Origin: Aedes albopictus
Lineage: Eukaryota; Arthropoda; Insecta; Diptera; Culicidae
Direction of reading: 5' to 3'
Assembly (NCBI RefSeq): GCF_035046485.1
Contig: NC_085138.1
Coordinates: forward strand, 331,682,421 to 331,746,420
Length of the DNA stretch: 64,000 nucleotides
Shown: positions 44,038 to 55,023 of the stretch, piece after piece
Numbering within the stretch: position 1 is the first letter of the stretch
How the letters are laid out: each line of letters begins with the position of its first letter
Notes under the pieces: generated by a model
Seen by the model: the letters and a program-made list of their open reading frames with translations, nothing else
Database searches by the model: none
What the model was told of the DNA's origin: nothing
Made by a program: the position numbers and the translations under genes

Positions 44038-45689
44038 AACAAAGTATTTCTTCAAAAGTTCTTTCGTGTATCAAATATAAAATTCTGAAGAAATTTCTTC
44101 AGACATTCCTGCAGAAAGGTTTTTTCTGAAATTGCTCCTATGAATCTGTCAGAAAAATCTCCTGGGATTGCATCGAAGATTTTTTCAGCAGTTCTTTCAA
44201 AACTTGCACAAAAAATACTGTAGGATTATTTAATTTTTTGATTTTCTAGAGGAATTCTTAAAAACTCCAGAAGACATCAATTCATCGCAGAAAAAAATCT
44301 GGAAATCCAAAAAACGAATTTCTAAAGTAATCTCTGTAGCAGGGTATGAAAAACGGATCACGCCTTCAGAGCTACGTCAGAAATTTAATCAAAACCTCCA
44401 TTAGGAAGTTTTACATGTATTCCTCTTGAAACTTCCTTCAGGGATTCTTTGAATAACTCCTCCAAAGATTCCTTCCAAAATTTCTACAGGTATTTCTTCA
44501 AGAATACCACTAGGGACTCTTTAAATGTGGATTGAGGATTTGTTTAGGAGTTTTTGCAAGGGTTTTCTTTGAATATTCTTCGATGATTTTTTCCCATAAA
44601 ATTTACATTTAAAAATTCTGCGCAAGTTCCTTCAGGAATTCATTTAAAAATTCCTTGAAGAATTCCTACAGAAATTCTTAGAAAGGTCCTTTTTGAAATT
44701 GCTCCTGTGAATCGGTCAGAAATGTCTCCTGGTATTCCTTCAAAGAGTTGCCAGATTTTTTTTTTTTCAAAAGCTCTTCCAGAATGTGCGCTGAATTGCT
44801 GAAGATTTTCTTGATTTTTTTTTATTTTCTTAAAGAATCTCTTCATAACTCTTTAGAATTGTGCATAAGAATGCAGTATTGGCATAAGTTAAAATACACA
44901 ATAATAAAAATTTCAAAAAATCTTCATGATTCTCCAGAAGAAATCAGCAGGGATTCATAAAAAAAACTTGGAAAGTTTTTGGAAGAATCCTGGAGGAATT
45001 CTGGAAATAATTCCAAGCATTTTTCCTTGAGAAATTTCTGAATAAATTTTCGGGGAAAATTTCTCGAGGAACGTGTAGAGCAGTTTTTCCAGAATTTGCT
45101 CACAAAATTGCTGAATATTTTTTTTATTATCTAAAAGAATCACTTAATGATTCCCCAGAAGATATCTGCAGAAGTTCCTAGAAAAATTCTTGAATTTTTT
45201 TTTGAAGATTTCTGAAGGAATTCTGGAAATAATTCCAAACATTCCTCCTTGAGGAATTTTCGAAGAAATTTCTGGGAAAATTTCTCGAGGAACTTGTAGA
45301 GTAGTTTCCGAGGAAATCCCAGAAGAGATTTCTTACGGTGTACACCCTTGAGGAGTTTCTAAAGAAATCCTTAGTAGAATTTCTTATGCAATCTCTAAAA
45401 GAACTCCTGGAACTCTTCAGGAGAAATGCTTTGAAGAATATCTTGCACAGTTTTTCAAAATATGAGAGGACGTCCTGCTGATTTTTTTTGAAAACCAATT
45501 TCCCGAAGGAATTCTTCAAGGCATCAGTGAGGAAATTTCTGAAGGAAATGATTTTTCTTCCAGATAATTCTAGAACTATCTCCTAGAGTAGTTCTAAGGA
45601 GCTGTGGAGAAACTCTTGAAGGATGTTCGAAGAAACGTTCGAAAAAAATCCTGAAGGAAGGTCTGAATGCATCCAAAAAGGAATTTATG

Positions 45690-45860
45690 GGAGCAGACCT
45701 GGTGTGATGGTTAAAGCGCATGCCTATCACGCCGAGGACCTGGGATCGAATCCCACTCCCGACAAACTCACAAAATGTGAGTTCTTCCTTCGGAAGGGAT
45801 GTACAGCGTGGGTCCCGAAATGAACTAGCCCAGGGCTAAAAATCTCGTTAATACAGATAA
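45690..45860 (+). mobile_element. Full-length tRNA-derived SINE, family B
   Basis: Flanked by a 15-bp direct repeat AAAAAGGAATTTATG (45675-45689 and 45861-45875). The head resembles a tRNA: GGGAG and CTCCC can pair as acceptor stem, A-box region TGGTGTGATGGTTAA, B box GGGATCGAATCCC. The body ends GGGCTAAAAATCTCGTTAA and a short A-rich tail ACAGATAA. Such elements are transcribed by RNA polymerase III and moved by a LINE that recognises the tail. Confidence 0.9.
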
Positions 45861-47780
45861 AAAAAGGAATTTATGAAGCAGTCCTAGGAGTTGAGTAACT
45901 TTTGGAGGAATTTCTGGAGGAACTTCAAGAAAAATTTCTAGAGAATTTTCAAGAAGGACTTCTGGAGTAATGCCGAGAAATAATTCGTGAAAATTTTTTA
46001 AAATAAATGCTTGAGGAACTCTCTGGAGTAATTCGTGATAGAGGAATACACGAAAGAACATGTGGAGGAATTACAACAAGAATTCTTATAGAATTCCTGG
46101 AATAAAATCAAAAGTATCCACAAGAAAATACTTACAAGAATCTCTGAAGAAATCTGCGAAGGATCTGCAGAAATCTCTGGAGGATTTTTTGCGAGAATTT
46201 CCAGATGTAATCCCAGAAGAAACTGTCCAGAATTTTCTGCTGAAACGACATTTTATTAGGGATTCTGTGGAGAAATCCCTGCAGGGTTTACTTTGGAAAC
46301 CCTTATAGGAATTCCAACAACAACTTCTCAAGAAATTTTTTTTAGTAATTCTTGATGAAATCACTAAGAAAAAATGATGGAGAAAATTTTACTGGAACCC
46401 CTGAAAGCATTTCTTAAGAAATTTAGTACAAATTTCTGAAGATTTTTTTTTTAATTCCCTGATAGAAATCCTGAAGGAATATCTGGAGAAATTCCTGAAG
46501 GAACCCGAGGACTTGTTCCAAATTTCATTAGAAACTCCCGAAGAAATTCGCAATTCTACGATTAGTTTACAAAGCAAAACATGGATTTTAAGTCTGTGTA
46601 CATTTTCAAGTACGTTCTTTGATTCTGAAGCCCACCTTCAGATTTTGATCGGCAACGTGAAAGAAAATTCTCGAAGGATTCATTTAGAACACCATTCATT
46701 GATTTCTTCAAAAACCTCTTGGGTTCTTTAGAAAATTCTCCAAAGATTTCTTCGGAAATTCCCAAACTGATTCGTTTAGAAAGTTTTCCATGAAATTTTT
46801 AAGAAATTATGCCAGGGATTCCTGTTAGAATCTCTTAACAATCCTTTCAAAAAATCTCCATGGATTCTTTCAGAAAATCCTCCACTGATTTAATCAGGAA
46901 ATTTTTCAGGGATTCTTCAATAAAATCTTTGTAGCATTCCTTCAGAATTTCCTCCAGAGTTGCATGCGTTTTCCAAAAACTTCTTTTCTTCAAAAACCCA
47001 AAAGTTTGGAATTCTTTCAGAAATTTCATAGAAAAAACAAAACTTTTAGAGTATCCTTGAAAGATTCCTTCGAAAATTCTGTTATAGATTCCTTAAAATA
47101 ATCAATAAGGCATTGCTTAAGATAATGTTCTAGAGATTTACATAAAAATCGCCAAATTTACCTTTACAAATTCTTCCTGTTAATACTCCAAACATTTCTT
47201 TAGAGATTTCTTCATAAAATCTTCTTTGGTAGACTTCCAAAATTGCACATTGGATATTTTCGGAAATTACTCTAGGAATTCATCAATGAAAGACTTCAAA
47301 GATTATTAAAAAAAACTTCCATAGACTCTTTAAAGTTTTTTTTTATAGAAGTTTGGCATATATAAAGGAATTTTTACAGAAATCTCTGAAGAAATTTGCG
47401 AAGGAACTCCTGCAGAAATCTCTGCAGGAATTCCTGATAGAATGTCCAGATGTAATCCTGCAAGAAACTGTCAAGATATTTCTGACAGAATGACATTTTT
47501 TTAGGAATTCTCTGGGGAGCCCGTAGAAAAATTTCACTTGAATCCCTGAAGGAATTTCTTAAGATATTTCTTAAAAAGCCTAAAAAATACTTGGAAGAAT
47601 ACTTGAAGAAATTCCTGAGGGAAGCCGTGGACTAGTTCCAAATTTATTGAGAAACTCCTGAAGAAATCCAAAACTTTACGACAAATTTACAAAGCAATAC
47701 AAGGGCAGCAGGTCTGTCCATGTTTTCAAAAATCTTCTTTGATTCTCAAGTTAATCGCCATATTTTGACCGGCATCCTGG

Positions 47781-50170
47781 AAGAGTTATTGACAAGTGAA
47801 TGACAGTCAATTCCTTTTGAATTAAGAGGTGTATCAAATCAGTGTGTATTTTTTTAGTACATAGCATTGGAATTTCAAAAACTCATAACTATACAAAAGT
47901 TTGTTGGAAAGCAATTATTTAAATAGAACTTAATTCAATACATTTAATTATTTCATTCGAATTCCTTAGTACCTAAAAAGTTGAAATTGTTATTGTTTCC
48001 ATTTTAGAACACCATAAGTTATAAATAAAAGCAGGGAAAAAAAACTACTTCGTCATAAATATGAGCTAATTCCCGCCATGTCGCACGGAAAATATCCAAT
48101 AATGACAGATATTTCAACTAAGCTTTGCCATTGGCTTATCAGATGGACGCGAGCAGATATAGACTGTCAATAACCAGCCCCTAGAGCACTGGAAACCGAA
48201 TAACTACGCAAATTTCCACATTTCAATTTAACTGCACTTACGAGTTGACAATTTTTATTGTTTTGCGTACGACGAAGGCAACTATACCAAAAAAGCAGCA
48301 GCTAGCCGAATTGTTCTTCATCATCGTTCAATTGTCGCTTCACAATAAAAGTTCAGTAGCACTTTATAGTTGGGTTTCACTGCTGCAGAATGCAGCAAAA
48401 CTGTTAAATTAATCACTTTTTTCCCGTCGGTAAAATGTAAACAACAAGTTGCTTTCGTCAAGGGAGAATGCAAGCAAATGTGTGCGTAAATTTTCTGCAT
48501 ACGAAACATCGCATTTCACAACCACAGGAAAGGTTGATTGAAATATTTTGGTATTTATTCCAAAGGTATATCCATCTCAATTTCGAATTTTCTGCTCAAT
48601 CGTACGTTGGCTAGACGAAAACAGGCTCAATGGCTCAATGAGATGGCTAGACGAAAACAGAATTCGAAGGATACATAATCAATCTTATTATTCGAAGGAA
48701 ATTGTAGTACTTTTACTACTTGTAAGTAACATGTAATATGAAAACTTCTTTATAAATTGGAAAATGGAATTAATTTGACCATGAAGCGTTAGGCAAGGTG
48801 CAATAATTAATTTGATTGTTTTTGTCTTTGCTTAGACAGACGGGAATTAGATAAAAATCCTATCAGATACGCCACTCTAGCGAAGTGTCCGTTTTGCGTT
48901 TCTGCTCAGCTCCTATTAATCCCAACACCTTACTAGGGTTATTTCTAACATCTGCTCCTTATCGATTGCTCTACATTGACTTCATCCCACAATTTATAAC
49001 AAACAATAAGACAACGAACTGAACTCTCTCCACCCACACAGTTTTCCCACTTATTAATCACATAATAAATAGGATTCATTAAACGACGTCTATCGACTTC
49101 CCGGAAGACCATCCCATCCTTGGCAATTGTGCGAATCCGTCTTGCTGCTTATCGCTCGTTCCTACTGTTTCGGAGTAGCTAGTAGCCGGTTAAGCCCAGA
49201 CCAACAAAAGATTAAAACTTTTGGTCCCCGTTTTTCCCCTCCCGAAGCACAATAGGTTGTTGTTAGACTCCTGGCGGCGCAAACACGAAAAGCAAGGTTG
49301 ACAAATTACCGGCTTAGGCGGGACCGAAGCCTTCTCTTAGGCCATTCCACATAAACACGCTGCTGCCATGGAACAACCAACCAACAACGGGATATCGTCT
49401 TCATCACTCCTTATAGTGTGGTGTTTACATGTGCCAACTTAATTCGCCTCAGCTCTGCCGACTGGATCCCCGGCCGAGTTGGTTGGGTAGTGCCAGGAAG
49501 AATCATAGCAAGGATTAAAATTTAAATACTACTCTACGACTACAACCGATTTGGTAGGTTTGCCGTTGTTCGTCGGCACACACAACGAACGGAACGGAAC
49601 AAAAAGCAAACACACTCGACTTCCACCAACAAAGCGGATGACGGGATGCTACCCGAATTATGGATCCATGTTCGTTCATGTACTAGTTGGAAGCAAGTAG
49701 GCCACCCAAAACGGAGGAACTTTCCCAACCAGGCCGCCCGGAAAAGAACCATGTTCGAATGAGACTGTGTGTGATGTAAACAAAAATTAATATCCTGTCA
49801 GAAGATTTAACCTCTCCCATTAGGCGCAGGATAGGACCCCGAAGTCATAGAAGACCAGACACCGGCGCCAGCGTTCACTTGGTCTTCTTAGATTCTGTCG
49901 GTCGGTCCATCAAACATTCAGCCATCAGTTCTAAGCCCTCAGGGGAAATAAATTGAGGGATTTGTCGGTAGCTGAACTTCAGGTTGAGCTATGGGTGGGT
50001 GGGTGTGTTCGTGGGCGGGGACCGGTAGAGAATGGGCACTGTCGAAACGAAAAGCTCTTGGCAGCAGCCGTCGTCATCGGGTCGGGTGAAAGGGATTTCG
50101 GTAGAACCTTTTATTGGAAGGGATGCCATCATTGTGGAATTTGTTGATTTGCTGGCACGAAACAAATCAC
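47781..50170. other. Long non-repetitive stretch, no gene supported
   Basis: AT-rich to about 48900, then GC-balanced. It contains a local duplication of GGCTAGACGAAAACAG (48609 and 48645 regions). Frames up to 70 aa have no recognised domain. It ends at the pentanucleotide array. Could be intron or distal regulatory DNA. Confidence 0.4.
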
Positions 50171-51297
50171 AGTCTAGTCTAGTCTAGTCTAGTCTAGTCT
50201 AGTCTAGTCTAGTCTAGTCTAGTCTAGTCTAGTCTAGTCTAGTCTAGTCTAGTCTAGTCTAGTCTAGTCTAGTCTAGTCTAGTCTAGTCTAGTCTAGTCT
50301 AGTCTAGTCTAGTCTAGTCTAGTCTAGTCTAGTCTAGTCTAGTCTAGTCTAGTCTAGTCTAGTCTAGTCTAGTCTAGTCTAGTCTAGTCTAGTCTAGTCT
50401 AGTCTAGTCTAGTCTAGTCTAGTCTAGTCTAGTCTAGTCTAGTCTAGTCTAGTCTAGTCTAGTCTAGTCTAGTCTAGTCTAGTCTAGTCTAGTCTAGTCT
50501 AGTCTAGTCTAGTCTAGTCTAGTCTAGTCTAGTCTAGTCTAGTCTAGTCTAGTCTAGTCTAGTCTAGTCTAGTCTAGTCTAGTCTAGTCTAGTCTAGTCT
50601 AGTCTAGTCTAGTCTAGTCTAGTCTAGTCTAGTCTAGTCTAGTCTAGTCTAGTCTAGTCTAGTCTAGTCTAGTCTAGTCTAGTCTAGTCTAGTCTAGTCT
50701 AGTCTAGTCTAGTCTAGTCTAGTCTAGTCTAGTCTAGTCTAGTCTAGTCTAGTCTAGTCTAGTCTAGTCTAGTCTAGTCTAGTCTAGTCTAGTCTAGTCT
50801 AGTCTAGTCTAGTCTAGTCTAGTCTAGTCTAGTCTAGTCTAGTCTAGTCTAGTCTAGTCTAGTCTAGTCTAGTCTAGTCTAGTCTAGTCTAGTCTAGTCT
50901 AGTCTAGTCTAGTCTAGTCTAGTCTAGTCTAGTCTAGTCTAGTCTAGTCTAGTCTAGTCTAGTCTAGTCTAGTCTAGTCTAGTCTAGTCTAGTCTAGTCT
51001 AGTCTAGTCTAGTCTAGTCTAGTCTAGTCTAGTCTAGTCTAGTCTAGTCTAGTCTAGTCTAGTCTAGTCTAGTCTAGTCTAGTCTAGTCTAGTCTAGTCT
51101 AGTCTAGTCTAGTCTAGTCTAGTCTAGTCTAGTCTAGTCTAGTCTAGTCTAGTCTAGTCTAGTCTAGTCTAGTCTAGTCTAGTCTAGTCTAGTCTAGTCT
51201 AGTCTAGTCTAGTCTAGTCTAGTCTAGTCTAGTCTAGTCTAGTCTAGTCTAGTCTAGTCTAGTCTAGTCTAGTCTAGTCTAGTCTAGTCTAGTCTAG
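50171..51297 (+). repeat. Perfect (AGTCT)n microsatellite, 1127 bp
   Basis: About 225 uninterrupted copies with no substitution noticed. Every copy contains CTAG. Either strand can fold on itself with four Watson-Crick pairs per five bases (T-T mismatches on this strand, A-A on the other). The real length in the genome may differ from the assembled length. Confidence 0.98.
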
Positions 51298-52798
51298 GGC
51301 TTGCTGTAGCGGTCTTGCATGCTGACCAGTGCGTAGTCCGTGTCTGTTGGTTCGGTATTGGCGACTTTGATTGTGGCTGGCAACTCTGTCAAACAACACA
51401 AAAAGCTCCACCATGCCCTACAGAAAAATATGCCCAATCTGGCAAACACAATTTCTGGGCACAGTCATTCAAGAGGATAGAACTCTGTCTCTGGTAGCTT
51501 AGAGCAAAGCGTCGTTTGTCTATCTCTTCCGCCGTCGCCACCGTTCCCGTCGTATTGTGTCTGACTGATGTCCGTCTATCCGTTTGTTTCCGTATGAGTG
51601 TGTGTGTCTGTCGGTACATAATTCGGAAACAGTTGCCAAACAAGAGTTCAACACAAAAGCCTGAATGCCTTGTGGGGATGTTTGAACGTGTGTATGTGCG
51701 ACCATTGTTGTTGTTATTTTTTTTTTGTTGGGGAAAGCAGTGGGTCCTTTCTCTGAACGCCCAAACCGGTGTCTTTTGCGATTGAAGGACGGAAAAGAAA
51801 GCCTGCCTACCGACCTAAATGAACGTCCGCCGCCTATCGCACTTGAACAGAGCCCGTCTAGGTAGGTACGTGTACGGTGACGACGGTGCCGTGTCTGAAC
51901 GGTCGTCCCCGGAGGAACATAATTCATATTTACGCAATCTGCACCTAAACACATATCATATTTTTGTTTGTTTATCAGGCCTCGCTGGTTGTTTCCTATC
52001 AGGGAGGTAGGCGAGTGGTGGTTTCGGGTAGGTTGTAGGAAAGAAAGGCCTCTAGTAAACCCGCATCTCCTGACAAGGGACGTGAGTGTAAACGTGAACG
52101 CCTGGACATGTGAGCAATCGGAAAAGTTTGCGTAAATATCCGTTTGTTCTAACTTACGTCGTCAGGAGGCATATACCCAACCCACCCAGGGCATTGAAGC
52201 CGAGCTTGGAGGTAACGCTTTTTGGGACTTTGGGATTAGGCAGGTATTCCTCGGAGCGATTACAACGACGCAGCTGACAACGACCTACAAACGGGCGGTG
52301 CTTTCTGGGGTTTCAGGACAGGGATATACTTTGGTTTTCGCCGTATACCAATTCCATTTGATAACCCTATTGTACTTTCGCCCCCGAAGACTGCAATCTG
52401 GCCGAGGGACGGACGGACGACGCACGGCGTAAAGCTATCCCCGGCATATTACACGCACCGAACATGTTGGCACGCATCGTCCCCAAAGTAAACATCTCGT
52501 CGTCAGGCTTCCCGGTGGAGCACGGGGCCGTTCAAAAATTTATCGTCGCCCTTGTTGTTGATTTACAAAGTGTCGCAAGTTAAATGAGGTCAGCATAACG
52601 TATTACCCTCGAGGCCAAGTTTGGCCGCTTTGCTATTGTTGGTTGAGCTATGCTTGAGTAATAATCGTTTATGGCGGTGTGGTTCGGTTGCCTTGGGCAG
52701 TGTGGAATAATTTAGGGATAGGCATGTTGCTTGTAAAATTTATGAGCAACGTTTGTAATCTGGGTCAAATGCGAAAATTATTCTAAAAAAAGATTTAC
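51298..52798. other. Non-repetitive GC-balanced stretch, no gene supported
   Basis: Balanced composition and no tandem repeats. Frames up to 144 aa (- strand 51520-51954) overlap others and show no domain. A CRE- or exon-bearing region is possible but not shown. Confidence 0.35.
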
Positions 52799-52925
52799 GT
52801 ATTCTTAGGAGAATTTCTTGGCTTTTCAGTCCGATTGTGAGATCAAAAACGTCGGAGTAAGAGAGCATAAGGTGTTTTTGATCTCACAATCGGACTGAAA
52901 AGCCAAGAAATTCTCCTAAGAATAC
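52799..52925. other. Perfect 52-bp stem hairpin with 23-nt loop
   Basis: Bases 52799-52850 are the exact reverse complement of 52874-52925; the loop is 52851-52873. The direct repeat AAAAGATTTACG lies just left of the stem and again at about 52955, so the hairpin sits in an insertion or rearrangement. A transcript from either strand would form a dsRNA substrate. It could be a very young palindromic element or a template-switch product. Confidence 0.92.
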
Positions 52926-53552
52926 ACCAAGAACAGTCGTAATCCATCAACGAAAAAGATTTACGCCACAAACGGTACGTGGCCTGATTGTTGGTATACC
53001 GCAATCACATATTACACCATATTAATGAATATTTAACCCTGGTCGTACATTGGGGTCATTATGACCCATACAGGCAGGCACGCTGAATGTGCAAATGTAG
53101 GGGAAGAGGTGGTAAAATGAGCAGGTGCTTAAATTACGGTATTTGGTCAAATAAAATATTATAATCTTTAGGCCACCTATTATTTTACTCATAAAAACCT
53201 TTTTGAGCACCACTATGTTGCATTGAGCCGTCGAATAACATAAATAATAAACAAAAACAAACCACCCGTGTAGTTGTTTGTCTGTGATCTAATTTTCGGC
53301 TTGCATTATTTAGCGATTTTTGTGATGTAAACGTTCAATTTATCTAATCAAACGCTACAGAATAATAAGTTACCTTATTACTCAGCTGTTAACATCGATA
53401 GTAAGTATTTAGTATTGTTTTTCACGTTATAGTAAGACGTTTTAAACTGAAACCTCTTTGCGGGTAAAATGAGCACCAAAATGTGGTGGTAAAATGAGCA
53501 CCCGAATGTGGTGGTAAGATGAGCATGATTAAATTCCTTTTCGTACTTTTAG

Positions 53553-53930
53553 ATGGGACAGATTTATGAGAGGAAAACGGAGCGGCAAACCTGGACAGAT
53601 GAGCAGATGGCCGCGGAAAAGCGTTCCGTTGATCGCGGAGTATCTGTCCATCATGATGTTATTACACACAACATTCCCAGGGCCACTCTCGCCAGGTGGG
53701 TTGCTTTTCCGGGTAAGAAAAGAGGACTTGGCTCCAGAAAACGGTGTTCTCGCCAGAACAAGAGCGTGTACTGGTTCAGCATCTTCTTGACTTGGAGACC
53801 AAGACCATTCTATGGGGTCAACATGAAAGATACCCGCAAACTTTTTCGAATTCCGTTGATGGCCAAGGATGGAAGAAGTGTCATTCCTGTTTGATGTGGT
53901 TCCACGCATAATGCGGTACGAAGGAAGACG
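53553..53930 (+). pseudogene. Broken pogo-like transposase, N-terminal HTH part
   Basis: Starts at ATG 53553. Residues such as RQTWTDEQM and, later, THNIPRATLARWV match the psq/CENP-B-type helix-turn-helix of pogo-family transposases. After about 60 residues the reading shifts to another frame, where EQERVLVQHLLDLETK continues the family pattern and then GWKKCHSC. The central helix region is also disturbed. The catalytic DDE domain is absent, since the sequence runs into another element. Clearly non-functional. Confidence 0.7.
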
Positions 53931-53963
53931 ATCTCGGATGCCGATTCTGCAACTGAGTACTTG

Positions 53964-54365
53964 TACACTCAGCCAAATAACCTTAAGGTTTCCATAAGGC
54001 CCAACTTATGAAACGACCTTTTAATAATTCATAAAGATTCGAAAGAATTTCATAAGGTCACTCTATGACGTAAAATCGTCTCACAGCTGGGCTTTTATTC
54101 ATGCAGTGGAGAAACATGGAATTCTCAAGCGTCGGTAGCCGTGTGGATAAAACACGGGCTTGGTGATCCCGACGTTCATGGATCGAATCCAGTCTGCATC
54201 ATTTTAAGATTTTTTTGTTCTTTTCATAAGTCTATCTTATGAAATTTGTCATAGCAAGCATGATCAATTTTCATAAGGTATTCTTATGGATGACATAAGA
54301 ATTAGTTATAGCAAATTTTCATAAGGTATTTCGATAATTTTGAAGTTTTATTTTTGCACTGAATT
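53964..54365. mobile_element. CATAAGG-repeat element with a tRNA-like segment
   Basis: Multiple TTTCATAAGGT words occur in both orientations (53985-54065 and 54225-54330). Weak inverted ends are TCAGCCAAATAACCTT and TCAGTGCAAAAATAAAACTT. Between them, 54130-54195 carries TAGCCGTGTGG (A-box-like) and GGATCGAATCC (B-box-like). It is nested within the pogo-like element. The exact ends are approximate. Confidence 0.5.
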
Positions 54366-54867
54366 TGCAAACACTGAATATGTGCTCGTTTTACGTTTTT
54401 AAAACTTGTTTTGTTTGTTATGAAATAAATGTAAATATTTGAAGAATAAAAGTAACGTTGTGATGTTTGTTATGAAGAGCTGATGATTTTTAATAATAGA
54501 TCAGTTGACAATCTTTTTATTTAACAAGATTGTTGAAAATTACATGAAGTCGGTTTTTTATTTTCCAAGGTGTTCATATTACCACCTCCATATGCTCATT
54601 TTGCCACCCCACTATGCTCATTTTACCACCGCCCCTTGCTCATTTTACCCGCATTCTATAGAACAGTCGAAAATTAACTCGTGTTCTAAAACACGAAAAA
54701 ATACATATTTAGCAATGAATCTGACTAAAAATTATTAATATTTGTATTAATGTACGATGGAAAAATGATTATCTGTCGTTTATTTTAGGTTTTACTACTG
54801 AATAATGGAAAAAATCAAGTAAAAGCTTAATATGCTCATTTTATCACCCCTTCCCCTACCAAGAAGG

Positions 54868-55021
54868 TTAAGTAAATTAAACATCCAACCTGATCGTAAG
54901 ACAGTTGAGTCTTTGTTGTGTGGAAGAAAAACCCTAAATTAGTCTACGAAAAAAGCCCTCCGGAACCTAATTACTTACTAACAGTTCTGGTGGTTCATAG
55001 GACCGAATTGTAACATCTACA
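54868..55021. other. Short spacer between transposon clusters
   Basis: Non-repetitive, nothing recognised. Confidence 0.4.
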
Positions 55022-55023
55022 TA

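Larger units (their letters stand above)
42865..47780. repeat. Long degenerate GGAATTCC-related tract
   Basis: Nearly 5 kb of diverged AATTCCTTC, GAATTTCTGAAG and GATTCCTTCAG words. Two retroposed insertions (43980-44037 and 45690-45860) sit in it with clean target duplications. Ser/Phe/Lys-rich frames of 60-113 aa are by-products. Confidence 0.6.
53100..54856. mobile_element. pogo-like DNA transposon, defective, TA target duplication
   Basis: Terminal repeats GGGGAAGAGGTGGTAAAATG and, from the right end, GGGGAAGGGGTGATAAAATG, flanked by TA (53098-53099 and 54857-54858). The motif GTGGTAAAATGAGCA is repeated subterminally at 53465-53527 and in complement at 54580-54650. It contains a broken N-terminal transposase fragment and a further nested element at about 53964-54365. 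Confidence 0.8.
53037..54867. mobile_element. TTAA-flanked MITE, split by a nested transposon
   Basis: TTAA at 53033-53036 and 54868-54871. Ends CCCTGGTCGTACATTGG and, on the other strand, CCTTCTTGGTACATTTG share the CC-T-GG-GTACATT pattern. Without the insertion at 53100-54856 it would be only about 75 bp. The C-T-rich end GGGGTCATTATGACCC is itself palindromic. Confidence 0.6.

Noticed and set aside
50171..51297. Telomeric repeat
   Set aside because: The unit is AGTCT, not TTAGG, and mosquitoes and other flies do not use short telomerase repeats.
51520..51954. 144-aa minus-strand frame as a gene
   Set aside because: Arginine-rich, overlapped by frames on the other strand, no domain or splice signal pattern.
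54125..54205. Functional tRNA gene
   Set aside because: The A and B boxes are recognisable, but the anticodon arm and T stem do not pair properly and it lies inside a transposon.
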